Assembly (NCBI GenBank): GCA_964036045.1
Contig: OZ038393.1
Coordinates: 49,902,429-49,966,428, forward strand
Origin: Eutreptiella sp. 'Long Island Sound 2002'
Taxonomy: Eukaryota; Euglenozoa; Euglenophyceae; Eutreptiales; Eutreptiaceae
Direction: 5' to 3'
DNA length: 64,000 bases
Shown one piece after another: positions 30,459 to 39,949 of the stretch. Every line of letters begins with the position of its first letter. The stretch's first letter is position 1. The notes beneath the pieces are model-generated. The model ran no database searches. It was given only the letters and a program-made list of their open reading frames with translations, and was not told the origin of the DNA. A program made the translations under genes and the position numbers.

Positions 30459-31042
30459 TTATGTCCCGTACTGATATTGTTGCGGGTATGGGGTCGTGTG
30501 CTGGTACGGGTATTGGTATTGGTACGGGTATTGTTGGGGTTGGGGGCGGGGGGAGCGGTTTCTCCTCTGCTTTTTGTTTTTGGTGTGGCGGTGCTTTTTG
30601 TGTTTTTTGTGTCGCCTGTGGGATGAGGAGGACGTGTCGGATGTGGAAGAGGACGAGGATGAGGCATCGGAGTGGCGGCGTTTGCCACCCACCGCGCGTC
30701 GTACGAAGACGCGCTCTCGTCCCAACACCCGTGCGAGGCGTTGGCCTACTGCTCCGGAGGGGCTGTCAACAATATCGGGGGCTGCAATACCCGGGGTGGG
30801 GTGGGGCCGTGGAACGTGTTTGCGGCCCACTGTCCGAGCGAGGCGTTGGCCTACTGCTTCGGAGGGGCTCCCACTGAGGTCAGGGACAGCATTACCTGGA
30901 GCAGCAGGTGGGCTCTCTCCTTCATATGGGGTACCTTGGAACCTTGTATCCACAGAGTCGAAGCACTCACCAGCCTGACTCTCCAGCGGTGCAGACGTAG
31001 TCGTGTCTGTGCTCCGTCTCCATGCTGCCCATATATGATATG
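30459..31042 (-). pseudogene. 5' leader frame of the LINE: Ser-rich, Lys/His-rich, Tyr-Pro-Gln repeats
   Basis: Within the element the frame contains a duplicated motif (SPSEAVGQRLAR and SPSGAVGQRLAR with similar flanks), then a Ser/Thr run, a HRRHKKHKKHRHTKNKKQRR basic cluster, and PYQYQYPYQ repeats. The frame's first ATG (31088) lies outside the insertion, so translation from it would be host-driven. Further downstream (30149-30459) the His/Thr/Pro-rich sequence is open in other frames too. A nucleic-acid-binding ORF1 N-terminus is plausible. Confidence 0.35.
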
Positions 31043-31062
31043 CTGCCCCAGCACCGTTCAAT
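31043..31062. repeat. Right 20-bp target-site duplication of the 8.9-kb LINE
   Basis: Exact copy of 22127-22146, marking the 5' end of the minus-strand insertion. Confidence 0.9.
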
Positions 31063-31266
31063 ATGCCACGACCTTCCCCTAGCCACATATGGGTCTCCCT
31101 CTTTCGGAGTGTCTATCTGTTTTTCGTAGCCACCCTTCTTGCTCCTTCACGCGGTTGTGGTGTTACCCACTAGGTGCAAAACTCAGTGGTCATTCTAAGC
31201 GGGCTCCGCTACCCTGTGCCTTCCCGCACTCACACGCGAGCAGAGCACGCAAAGACCGCGCTGACG

Positions 31267-31917
31267 CTACGCGGCGCCTACCCATGGTGGGCGCCCGTGC
31301 CAGTTGCCATCGCCTTCCCAACTCGGACATGGCCTCGGAAAAGGAGGTGGCAACTGATGCCCAAGATAGCAGTCCCGTGGCGCCTTGCGTTGCTCCACCG
31401 GAAACAGGAGGCAGGCCTCCTCCCTCCGCTGCATTCTTGCCCGGAGTACAGCCAGGAACATGCCGTGCAGCTGGTGCACGAACTGCTCTAGCGGATTCCG
31501 ATCGTCATTCGCCCATTGCTGTCCCGTTAGGGCTAGCTCCCATCGTTGGCAACAAGCCTCCTCGTAGTCCTCCCCTGGGTCCGGGACCCAGTGACGTGAG
31601 ACCCTGTTTAGCTCGCTAGAGCGTTTCTTCAACCCCGGCGCTCGCGCCAGCCCACTTCGCGTCACCACCGACTCCGGCAACGGTCCGCAGAGGCGGAGGC
31701 ATGGGGGCCAGTCTGACAGCGCCCCCAGCTTGAGCGCCCGCGCCAAGAGCATGATTTTGGGCAGGCATCGGTCTCTGGTAGCCTTCCAGGCCTCACACCA
31801 CCACAGGAGGTGGTCCTCATCCTCTTGGGACCCCTTGGAGCGGTAAGGGCGGCGATCACCCTGGCGAAGTCCCCGACGATGCGCCATTTCCGTTGTCCAC
31901 ACTGCTCCTGCGAGCAC
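31267..31917 (-). pseudogene. LINE C-terminal region with HxxxxC finger (nested locus)
   Basis: The frame has GDRRPYRSKGSQEDEDHLLWWCEAW, the second half of a LINE zinc finger (H-x4-C), then PKIMLLARALKLGALSDWPP and QLHGMFLAVLRARMQRREEA, a conserved tail also seen at 19.9 kb. It belongs with the RT fragments at 32.3-33.17 kb and 38.7-39.95 kb as the 3' part of one LINE. The 5' portion of this frame is tandemly duplicated. Confidence 0.6.
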
Positions 31918-32188
31918 CCCTCTGAGCAGCGACTTGTCTAGCTCCGTAGTGCATTAGGCCAACTCGCCAACAGCATGATTTTGGGCAGGATTCGGTCTCT
32001 GGTAGCCTTCCAGGCCTCACACCACCACAGGAGGTGGTCCTTATCCTCTTGGGACCCCTTGGAGCGGTAAGGGCGGCGATCACCCTGGCGAAGTCCCCGA
32101 CGATGCGCCATTTCCGTTGTCCACACTTCTCCTGCGAGCACCCCTCTGAGCAGCGACTTGTCTAGCTCCGTAGCGCATTAGGCCAACT
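31741..32188. repeat. 224-bp tandem duplication inside the LINE ORF
   Basis: 31741-31964 and 31965-32188 are nearly identical (for example CGCCAAGAGCATGATT versus CGCCAACAGCATGATT, offset 224). 224 is not a multiple of three, so the duplication shifts the reading frame of the LINE tail. Confidence 0.85.
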
Positions 32189-32311
32189 CGCCAAGGTCAC
32201 GTCCCTGTCTAGGCGGGCTCCTATGCCGCCGAAGATGCGGGGCCTGCGCTTCTCCAATGCCTCCAAGTGGTGCTCCATCAAGGACTCTCAAAACATGGGC
32301 TCCACGTACTC

Positions 32312-33169
32312 TTAGACGCATGTACCAGGTGCACTGAGATCCCCGTGCGCGGCATGGTCTAGCTCCACCACCCCCGAAGGCTGCGCAATCCCAGCCTGCG
32401 GAACTCGTACAGGGCCCGTCCCAGCGGCCCAGTAGCCGTGGGTCTCTCCGTGTGCTCCCAAATGGCCTGTGTGACGGTCTGAGCCGTGCCTCGGCAGCGC
32501 GCGATCTGCGCACACCAGTACATTCTCTTGTATGGGATCGCCATCGAGGGGGGCCACCCTTTGCCCTGGCAGTAGCCGGGCTAACACCACCTCCTTCGCT
32601 CTGCAAGGCCTGCTGGGCCGCCATGTCGCCGTCATGATCGCTAACTCGAGACTGTGGATGTCTCTCTGCGCGACATCCGCCAACTCAACTCCAAACAGTG
32701 TCGCTGCTACAATCATCACCGCCGCCACCGTGGCCTTTCGATTAAAACCCCCGAGTATTGTACGGGTCTTCCGTAGGGCCTTTTTGCATTTCCTAATGTG
32801 TTTTCGCAACAATGGGCCCGTGCCCTGTCACGGCACTATGCGTACCCCCAGCCCAAGCTGTCGAAATTCTTGCTGGGCGGGTATTTGCACCCCGTCCAGC
32901 GTTTTTTCCAACGCGTCCGGCCGCTTGCGTGCTGAGCATGTTGCCGTGAGCGCCAGCGACATTTTGGCATTCACTTCTTGCCGCTTCAGCTGCAGCCACA
33001 TGCTAGTCAGCGCCAGCATTGCCAGCAAGGGCAGGAGGTGCATGGCTAGCATGTATGTGTCATCGGCGTAGCCCTCCGCCCAGATGGCGACCTGCATCCC
33101 TGGAGCCATGTCCTCAGCGTCCTCTTGGCCCTCATCCAATGTGTGTGTTTGCCAAGGGGGTAGGAACAC
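32312..33169 (-). pseudogene. LINE reverse transcriptase, motif C to thumb
   Basis: The first frame (32828-33169) reads AEGYADDTYMLA, an RT active site YADD, then WLQLKRQEVNAKMSLAL (motif D) and FRQLGLGVRIVP (motif E). After a stop or shift, 32312-32812 continues with KALRKTRTILGGFNRK and AATLFGVELADV...LAIMTATW, a typical LINE thumb. Its N-terminal partner (motifs 1 to B) lies at 38.7-39.95 kb, displaced by a YR retroelement insertion. The join with the YR element lies near 33.15-33.17 kb. Confidence 0.75.
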
Positions 33170-33813
33170 ACTGCACCAAAACAGGACAAATCATGTAACT
33201 CAGACTGGGTGGGCAGGTGGGCCACCTCATGCGACCACACCATTCGTACCAGGAGGTCCAGCCACTTGCCCAAAAAAACCAACTGGGTGGCCGGTTCCAG
33301 GACACTCTTCGAGTTGACAATGAACCCCTCCCGCCCCAGGGCAAGAACTGTATTACCCGTATGATCTCGGAGATATCTCTTATCATGATGAATCAAAAGA
33401 AAATCATCCAGGTAATGCACCAGGAGAATATCAGGGGGCAGCACCCTTCCCACGATCCGCGCCAGCATTTGCTGGCAAATGAAGGGGCTATATTTCCAGC
33501 CAAACGGCAACCTGCCCAACCCCACCACCCTCCCACTAGGACCGGACCGCAGGCGAAAAACCGTGCGTGCCGACTCCAGGAGCACAAAACTCCAAAAGGC
33601 ATTCTTTAAATCAATATGGGTGCCATACAAGGGCACCCCCGGGTAGAACGTGACCAGCAGTTTGCTTAACTGCTCCCATGACCGTAGCGAAAATCTCGGG
33701 GGGGTGCATCCATCCAATCCATTTTGTTTAACGCAACTGAGTATTAAAGAAACCTTCTCGGATGTTTTGGGAATGATGAAGGGCCAACAGGTCGGGGGCA
33801 GGTCCTCCGACAA
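33046..33813 (-). pseudogene. YR-retroelement reverse transcriptase
   Basis: The frame has PFIIPKTSEK (motif 1), THIDLKNAFWSF (motif A Asp), GLGRLPFGWKYSPFICQQML (motif B) and LVHYLDDFLLIH (YLDD active site), then FLGKWLD (motif E). This is the RT type of DIRS/PAT-like tyrosine-recombinase retroelements. Codons past about 33.15 kb run into the adjacent LINE. Upstream, homologous residues continue through in-frame stops (FYG-stop, VLKR-stop) to about 34.3 kb, so it is a pseudogene. RNase H is not visible downstream, where the LINE sequence resumes. Confidence 0.75.
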
Positions 33814-33840
33814 GTCATACAGCAGCCACTAGCGTTTCAA

Positions 33841-34332
33841 CACCCCAACGAATTTGGTGACCTCATCCGAAACACAAGGGGGGGCCCCCAGCCGGGCATT
33901 ACCCCGACGGTCGATCCAGGGGGTCTCCACATCGAAGTTCCGCAGCCCCTACCCATAGAAACCCGGTGGCACCGCCTGCGCCCAAATATCCTCGGGGATG
34001 ACGTGGCTGCCCACCAGACCCAAGCCATTTAGCAGGATATCCGGGTTCACCTTACCAGCCCTTGGGGTGGGGGAGGTGGTGACGTGCAGGAGACCTCTCC
34101 AGTCCTCCCGCCTCAGGCCCTGGACAGCCTTAACGAGGGTGCGAGCCGCCGAAGGCAGGCGGAAATCCTCGGCTGTGTCGAAGCCACGATCCACAAACAA
34201 GGTAAGCCGCTTAACAAGCACCCACGGGGTAACCCGCAGCTCTGCCGATAGCCACCCCAGGTGGGGGGTGCAGGCCCTAAAGAACTCCAAAAACCGGGGG
34301 TCTTCCGAATCCCCACACCCCTCCCATCCCAC
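33841..34332 (-). pseudogene. Region between recombinase and RT of the YR element
   Basis: 33949-34332 encodes RTLVKAVQGLRREDWRGLLH and VIPEDIWAQAVPPGFYG, then a stop, then NFDVETPWIDRRG. The second YR element at 57 kb has IPLDVWNANIPTRL and RFDVWQP at the equivalent position before its RT, so this is a conserved N-terminal extension of the RT ORF. Confidence 0.6.
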
Positions 34333-35113
34333 AACTCAGGCTGTGTGATAGGGTCACAGGGGGGGTCGAACAAGTCCTCCGGACCTGGCAGCCAACCGCG
34401 CAGGGTCAGCCAAGCTAGGGGCTGGCGGGCCCGTCTCCTGCGCGATCTTCGGGCCAATACGCCGACGCTTCGCTGGCGCTCCAGCCTGGGCACCGCTGGC
34501 GCTCCAGCCTGGGCACCGGCTCTGGCCACTCCAACGGCCCCAGCCACACCGCCCCCGCCGGCATGAGCCCCTCCCCTCTCCGTTGAAGGACCCAGCGCCA
34601 GCAGCGCGCGAGCCGTGCGCGTCTGTAGACGCAGGGGACCGCCCACCACTCCAGAGGGCCCCCGCCGTGCTTGGAGAACCGGGCGTGTGTCCGGCCGCCT
34701 CCCCATGTGACCCCCCTGACGCCGGCGTCCCTGGAACTTGGAGCGGGGTGTAGGGGTTCCGACGCGGGGGCCGAGGGCAAAGGCGGACCCCTGCTGCGCA
34801 AGGTCGATCCGGCTGATCCCCCCCCCCCATCCTGAGACCCGGAGCTGCCACTGGAGTCGACCGTAACGAAGGCTCCACCCACTTCCCTGGATCCGGGGGG
34901 GGTCGGGGGGGGGGGGGGGGGGGCACCAGGGGCGGGGGCTGCCGAGGGGGATCCGGTGGCTCGAGTTCTTCCCGACAGTCCCCCCCCCCTGCGGTTCTGA
35001 GTGCAGCGGGGGGGGGGGGGGGTCCAACAGGTCCTCCGGCCAAGCTGGGGGGTGGAATGCCGCCGTCGGAAGGGGCTCGGCCTCCGAGGGGAACATATTG
35101 GGGGCCCAGACCT
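34333..35113 (-). other. Pro/Gly-rich low-complexity tract within the YR element
   Basis: G and C homopolymers (about 34900-34922, 34981-34989 and 35010-35023) and GC-rich repeats keep several minus frames open. The frame 34113-35624 continues from the recombinase through here, but the content is Pro/Arg/Gly filler with probable frame changes. A short tandem repeat (CTGGCGCTCCAGCCTGGGCA, twice) lies at about 34472-34515. Confidence 0.5.
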
Positions 35114-35699
35114 CTAGGTGGGTAAGAACCCCGGTTGCCCCCCCCGAGCCTGGCCTCGTAGGCAGTCGAAGAGGGCCCACGACTGGCGCGTCCTGGAACG
35201 CTGTCGCATACCGCAGAGCGGTCCCGACACCGCGCCAACGTCCCCACCAGAGGAAGAACTGCATCTGGGGGTGGCGAGCGTAACACGCAGCACTGCCACC
35301 CTTGCGCAAAAAATGCCAACGGCAGTGCCTCCAAGGCGTAGGGCCCAAGACTTCCAGGAACTTGTGCTCCAGCCATGCACTGCCTCTAGGGAACAAGTGG
35401 TCATTCGGCCGCAGGCCCTTGGCCTCTGCCCAGCGAAGCAGGGCCTCACAATATCGATCCGCCCAGGGCGAGATAGGGCGAGACTGCAAGCCCTCTTCAC
35501 CAGTTTTGGAATTCCAGAACCGGAGCCACAGCGGGACTGACACATCCCCCATGCGGAGCCCAGACACCTCACCAACCCGCAGCCAAAGAACCCAGCTAAG
35601 CAATGCCACGCAAGCCATAGGCAATGCACCAGGCTAAAGCTCAGCTATCTCGACGAGGATGCACAAACCCTCGGGGGGTAGGCAGGGTCGCAAACCCAC
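35114..35699 (-). pseudogene. Tyrosine recombinase catalytic domain (YR element)
   Basis: The frame carries LRVGEVSGLRMGDV with the first catalytic Arg, then WHFLRKGGSAACYA (HxxR box) and GRWRGVGTALRYATAF (Trp/His position and nucleophilic Tyr). This matches the catalytic half of DIRS/Ngaro/PAT recombinases. The N-terminal core-binding half lies at 37226-37520, separated by a 1.5-kb MITE. Across the restored join the frame reads IAQAASK-VGLRP without a shift, but a TAG follows about 20 codons later. Confidence 0.75.
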
Positions 35700-36339
35700 C
35701 TTAGGGGGAATCTTTGCACTGCGCACGCACTGCGCGCTACTTTTAGACTATGTTCCCCCGGAAGAGCCCCCAAGCACACCCCTTGGAAACGCCCTTAGAA
35801 TTAGGTGACCCAAACTGCCCCAGCTGAAGAAAGTTGCAAACCACCTTCCCTAAACATAACACACATCATGCACATCTGGAAAAGGCCATGAACAGCGCAT
35901 TGGTCGCCACCCTCAAGAACACACAATTGTCTTTCTGGTCCATTGTCAACTAAGTACACATTGAGAATACGCAACTTGTGTGCACAACATGACACAGTTG
36001 CAGAATCAAAGAAATGTCACACTGTCACATGTGTGCGTGTCAATGCAATCCGTACAATATTGCAATTCACACTTGTCACACATGGACATCTTTTCGGGGT
36101 CAAACTTGGTGCAACAAAGGGCACAAACATCCCCATCATCACCCACAACATCCTCATCATCATTGTCCTCCCGTGTAGGTGCGGTCCATACATGTGTAGG
36201 TACGTGTTCCCACGGACCATATGGAGGGTACCGTACTTGTCTTCGAATCAAAAATTGCTGCAAATGCAAGAGTACACGCACGTACTCATGCAACTCCGTA
36301 CCGGTTCCCCTCCAAACAAGTGCTCAATGTGTGCCCTAT

Positions 36340-36636
36340 AGAAACGAAGCGTGGATTGTGAGTCCCTAACCCCAACTCGAGGGGCCACACCGAAGCGTGG
36401 ATTGTGAGTCCCTAACCCCAACTCGAGGGGCCACACCGAAGCATGGATTGTGAGTCCCTAACCCCAACTCGAGGGGCCACACCGAAGCGTGGATTGTGAG
36501 TCCCTAACCCCAACTCCAGGGGCCACACCGAAGCGTGGTTTGTGAGTCCCTAACCCCAACTCGAGGGGCCACACCGAAGCGTGGATTGTGAGTCCCTAAC
36601 CCCAACTCGAGGGGCCACACCGAAGCGTGGATTCAA
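36340..36636. repeat. 46-bp satellite array, locus 2 (six units), inside MITE A
   Basis: The anchor ACCCCAA lies at 36369, 36415, 36461, 36507, 36553 and 36599, exactly 46 bp apart. The core (CCCCAACTCGAGGGGCCACA then CCGAAGCGTGG) is the same as in the 41-bp arrays, with a longer linker (ATTGTGAGTCCCTA). Confidence 0.9.
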
Positions 36637-37080
36637 AGATTGTCCCGGTTTCCTCAATAGCACCGGAAGGTTGGGGCCCAAAAGAGGGCGGAAATGCTAC
36701 GTCACCCCTGCATTCTCGGGGGTCCCCAAAAGAAGGGGAACAAAATCAGAAGTCAAAACCTACGCCAAGGGTCACCATGATGCACCACGCAACAAAGCGT
36801 GGATTCAAAGATTGTCCCGGTTTCCTCAATAGCACCGGAAGGTTGCGGCCCAAAAGAGGGCGGAAATGCTACGTCAACCGTGCATTCTCGGGGGTCCCCA
36901 AAAGAAGGGGAACAAAATCAGATGTCAAAACCTACGCCAAGGGTCACCATGATGCACCACGCAACAAAGCGTGGATTCAAAGATTGTCCCGGTTTCCTCA
37001 ATAGCACCGGAAGGTTGGGGGCCAAAAGAGGGCGGAAATGCTACGTCACCCTTGCATTCTCGGGGGTCCTCAACAAAGGG
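36625..37080. repeat. 172-bp tandem repeat, about 2.7 units, inside MITE A
   Basis: GCGTGGATTCAAAGATTGTC starts at 36625, 36797 and 36969. One related unit is present in MITE copy B (about 39332-39470), so the tandem array arose within this element family. Confidence 0.85.
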
Positions 37081-37225
37081 GGACAAAATCAGAAGTCAAA
37101 ACCTACGCTACGGGTCACCATGATGCCCCTAGGGGCCCCTAGTATCACAAAGTATGGGTCTCTAGTACGGCCAGACGCCCAAATAGTTGCACTGCGCGCG
37201 CACTGCGCTTAAGGCTCCCCCTTAG

Positions 37226-37520
37226 ATGCAGCTTGGGCAATGCGGTTGTGCAGCTGCTGTACCGTCGGCCCGATCCGGCCGAGGTCCTTAGCGGCCCGCA
37301 CTGCCGCATTATACCCCCGCAATGTGGACTGTCTCTCTCCCGCCTCCGCTCTGGTCGCCAAGAACCCTGCCAGTACCCCAGCCAACGACGCCTCTCCAGA
37401 GGCCTCCTGGAACTCCGCCATCTTGGCCAACTGCTGCGCATACGCTCTGCGGGTCCCAGCCCGCCATGATCGGGCGGCCCAAGCATCAGGACCGCTGGGC
37501 TCGTCCTCGGTCCCGAGCAT
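37226..37520 (-). pseudogene. Tyrosine recombinase core-binding (SAM-like) domain
   Basis: The frame reads SWRAGTRRAYAQQLAKMAEF and LRGYNAAVRAAKDLGRIGP, the T-x-R-x-Y helix pattern of phage-integrase N-terminal SAM-like domains, ending QQLHNRIAQAASK at the MITE. It is the missing N-terminal half of the recombinase at 35114-35699. Confidence 0.7.
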
Positions 37521-37657
37521 GCACCAACGCGACTAGATCCAGCGGAAGGAGCGCGTACCCCCCCCCCCCCCCCCGCTGCGCCGACCTGGCCTCCATCACC
37601 GGCCCCTGTGGGTTCGTAGGGCGGATCATCGGAAAATCCGCCCACCACGGTCGGTGT

Positions 37658-38291
37658 TCAGCTCCAATGGGGACACCTGAAGTGCCAATGTCGTGCCGGC
37701 ATCGCCGCTCCCTTCTGCGTGCACCTCCTGCAATTCGCCGACGGCTCCGACTCCACCGGGATCCATTCCCCCGCGCGTGTCTGCCAACTCAGGACTCCGC
37801 CGACCTCTCTGAATCTCACATTCTTCCAGTGGAAATCGGTCCCCAGGGCGCCCCTGGCTTCCTCCAGCGAGGCATACGGCGACCTACCCTTAGGCTTCTG
37901 ACCCGATCTGGCATTGTACCGCGTCATGTACGCCGTGTGCGACTTGCAGAGCACCTCCCAGATACGGTACGCCAGGACATGATCACGGGGGGGGGGGGGC
38001 AACCCCCTGCTCATTGGCCCCTTCATGATTCAGCGGACGATGCAGAGGCAGACCGGCGTGCTCGAGGAATTCTTTAAGGGCTCCCACACACAGGCGCATC
38101 CATTGCGCCACCCGTTCTTCCTGGACGAACTCGTCCAAAGCTCCCGGCGTCAGCTCCGGGATGCTCTCCTTCTGCTTGATGCTGGTCCGTTGCAGCTCCA
38201 TCCGCAAGCGCTCGATCTCCTGTGCCTGCTCTCTCATGGCAGCTGCCATTCTCTGTACGTCTGCTGATCCCCCATTGTCCGAGTCTCCCAT
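37658..38291 (-). pseudogene. YR-element gag-like ORF (coiled coil and CxxC...HxH...C)
   Basis: The first frame (38291-37983) starts with an ATG. It contains a likely coiled coil (VQRMAAAMREQAQEIERLRM) and a Trp-rich RVAQWMRLCVGALKEFL segment. Past a G/C homopolymer at about 37988-38000 the second frame (38026-37658) continues with HVLAYRIWEVLCKSH and ends with a zinc-finger-like CRRCTQKGAAMPARHWHFRC. Position and composition fit a capsid/nucleocapsid protein upstream of the recombinase. Confidence 0.55.
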
Positions 38292-38682
38292 CCTGATTGG
38301 TGCTCACACGCAGACACCCCACACAAAAAACAAAAACGGACAGAGAACTGCCTGAGAATGAAAAGGCAAACAATTGTTTGAGCACAAACAAGGGTTTCAT
38401 TAGTCGTGCTGTCATCGAAGTCCGAACCAAATAGGCTTCTCGGCAAGATCAGGGAGTTCGGCTCCTTGCTGGTCCCCTCCGACATGGTACCCGGCGAGGG
38501 GGGTCCCCGCAGCAATGTCGTGGAGTGTTCCGTGCTGGATGAGGTGGGCATTGCTTGCAACCCGAGGCGTCCCCATACCGTCTCTGGTGGCGTAGGCACC
38601 CCCATCCGCGGGGCCTTCGCAGGGGCTGCGTGGCTCCCCCATGGTCCGGGTCTGGCGGGGGTTTGTGTTCCCCATCCACATT

Positions 38683-38872
38683 CTAGCCTTGCTCCCAGCA
38701 ACAGTAGGGCTGCACACATCTCCAAACCCATATCTGCTCCAGGCATGCCCCATAGCTTGACCAATAGCACGAGGGGAGCTCTTCCTCCTTCGGGCCTAGC
38801 GGCATCTCCTTTGGTGTGACTACGCCGATGATTCGTTTCCATGTGGTCGTTAAGGCGTTAATAACGATTACG
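38683..38872 (-). pseudogene. LINE RT fragment just after motif B
   Basis: The minus frame from 38872 reads SVIVINALTTTWKRII, the helix that follows motif B in LINE RTs. Across MITE B the sequence is NGVLQGCP then LSVIVINA when one CTTAG copy is removed, in frame. The protein-like signal fades after about 38800, near where the YR element must begin. Confidence 0.65.
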
Positions 38873-38876
38873 CTAA

Positions 38877-39544
38877 GGGGGAACGCTAAGGGGCTACTTT
38901 TAGACTGTGTTCCCCCCCGAAGAGCCCCCAAGCACACCCCTTGGAAACGCCCATAGAATTAGGTGACCCAAACTGCCCCAACTCAAGAAAGTTGCAAACT
39001 ACCTTCCCTTCACATAACACACATCATGCACAACTAGAAAAGCCATGAACAGCGCATTGGTTGCCACCCTCAACGACAGAAACGTTCTTTCTGTTCCATT
39101 GTCCTTTCTCTCTTGAAAAACGTCTCATTTTCCCAAAACTCAACAACCTCTCGCAGGATCTTTAGGCGGGGCACCAATTCGAAACCAATTCCACAATCCA
39201 GAGACAAAACCTGTTCAAAAGACATCAAAGTATCTTACATAACTCGATTGAACAGTTCCTTCACATGACCATGTTTCATATTAACATCTGCAGACTTGTG
39301 TGTGCTCGATGCGAGATTGCGGAAGATCAAAGAAGGTTGGGGCCCAAAAGAGGGGGGAAATGCTACGTCACCCCTACATTCTCGGGGGTCCCCAAACAAA
39401 GGGGGACAAAATCAGAAGTCAAAACCTCTGCTAGGGGTCACCATGATGCCCCTAGGGGCCCCTAGTATCTCAAAGAATGGGTCTCTAGTACGGCCGGACG
39501 CCCAAATAGTTGCACTGTGCACGCACTGCGCTTAAGGCTCCCCC
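38877..39544. mobile_element. Tourist/PIF-like MITE, copy B (668 bp), in the LINE RT
   Basis: It is flanked by direct CTAAG (TAA at 38874-38876 and 39545-39547). The restored target on the minus strand is CACTTAGCG, which agrees at 8 of 9 positions with the PIF consensus CWCTTAGWG. Terminal inverted repeats start GGGGGAACGC and GGGGGAGCC. It has one 172-bp unit and no satellite. No ORF is recognised. Confidence 0.75.
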
Positions 39545-39548
39545 TAAG

Positions 39549-39945
39549 TGGGCAGCCCTGCAACACTCCATTCGTGGCTGCCCACCGGGCCCCTAGGCAG
39601 CCTTTGATCTTGAACATGCGCTTGGACATACATGCTGCGGAAGGCCCTCGGAACTCCTTCATCTATCCCTTGCTCCTCCATCCGGGCCATGGAGATGGCC
39701 TGGGATATTAAATCAAAACACTTAGTGTAGTCTGTGCCGGCCCCCACCAGCAGGGCCTTGAGCACTTGCGCCAGCTCCACCAGGAGGGTCAGGACTGTCG
39801 CAGCGTCAATGGCCCCTTTGTGGGGACGGAATCCATACGCCTCCGGGTGTATCCATTGCTCCTGCCATTGCAGGGCATCTTCCATTCGTACTCCCGCCCA
39901 CATGCGGTATATCTGCCACAGCACTGTCAGCGGCCGCAGCTTCAT
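39549..39945 (-). pseudogene. LINE RT fingers and palm, motifs 1 to B
   Basis: The frame reads KLRPLTVLWQIYRMWAGVRM, PEAYGFRPHKGAIDAATVL, GAGTDYTKCFDLIS (motif A Asp) and RAFRSMYVQ. In a shifted frame it ends ARWAATNGVLQGCP (motif B) at MITE B. With 38683-38872 and 31267-33169 this forms one LINE RT broken by a YR element and a MITE. The frame starts at 39945; no endonuclease was recognised upstream. Confidence 0.75.
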
Positions 39946-39949
39946 GGGG

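Larger units (their letters stand above)
22147..31042 (-). mobile_element. Structurally complete LINE insertion, 8.9 kb, with internal deletion
   Basis: The element is bounded by a 20-bp target-site duplication, has an A-tail at its 3' end (22147) and a 5' end at 31042. From 5' to 3' it holds a Ser/His/Lys-rich leader frame, an RS/Pro-rich ORF1-like frame, a 1182-codon ORF with 2A-like motif, zinc ribbon, RING-like and ubiquitin-like domains, an RT thumb, RNase H, a zinc finger and a C-terminal tail. The expected endonuclease and RT fingers/palm are missing at a junction near 24.93-24.96 kb. RNase H has a one-base frameshift. It is therefore a full-length insertion by ends, but defective. Confidence 0.85.
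35704..37221. mobile_element. Tourist/PIF-like MITE, copy A (1.5 kb), in the recombinase gene
   Basis: The ends are inverted repeats (GGGGGAATCTTTGC on the left, reverse complement GGGGGAGCCTTAAGC on the right) bounded by a direct CTTAG, consistent with a TTA target duplication at 35701-35703 and 37222-37224. It shares its outer 240 bp (left) and 210 bp (right) with copy B at 38877-39544. The interior holds a 46-bp satellite (36340-36636) and a 172-bp unit repeated nearly three times (36625-37080). No transposase ORF is present. Confidence 0.75.
33170..38291 (-). mobile_element. YR (DIRS/PAT-like) retroelement: gag - recombinase - RT
   Basis: From 5' to 3' on the minus strand there is a gag-like ORF (38291-37658), a tyrosine recombinase split by a MITE (37520-37226 and 35699-35114), a linker domain, and an RT with YLDD (33813-33150). 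The recombinase precedes RT, unlike canonical DIRS1 where it is last. The same order appears at 56.7-58.4 kb. The element lies inside a LINE RT between motifs B and C. Exact termini were not resolved: the 3' edge is near 33.17 kb and the 5' edge between 38.3 and 38.8 kb. Confidence 0.65.

Noticed and set aside
38815-38840. Plus-strand DYADDSF, resembling an RT active site
   Set aside because: The minus strand of the same bases encodes the LINE RT helix after motif B, which joins in frame across MITE B. No other RT motif flanks the plus-strand reading, so it is coincidence.
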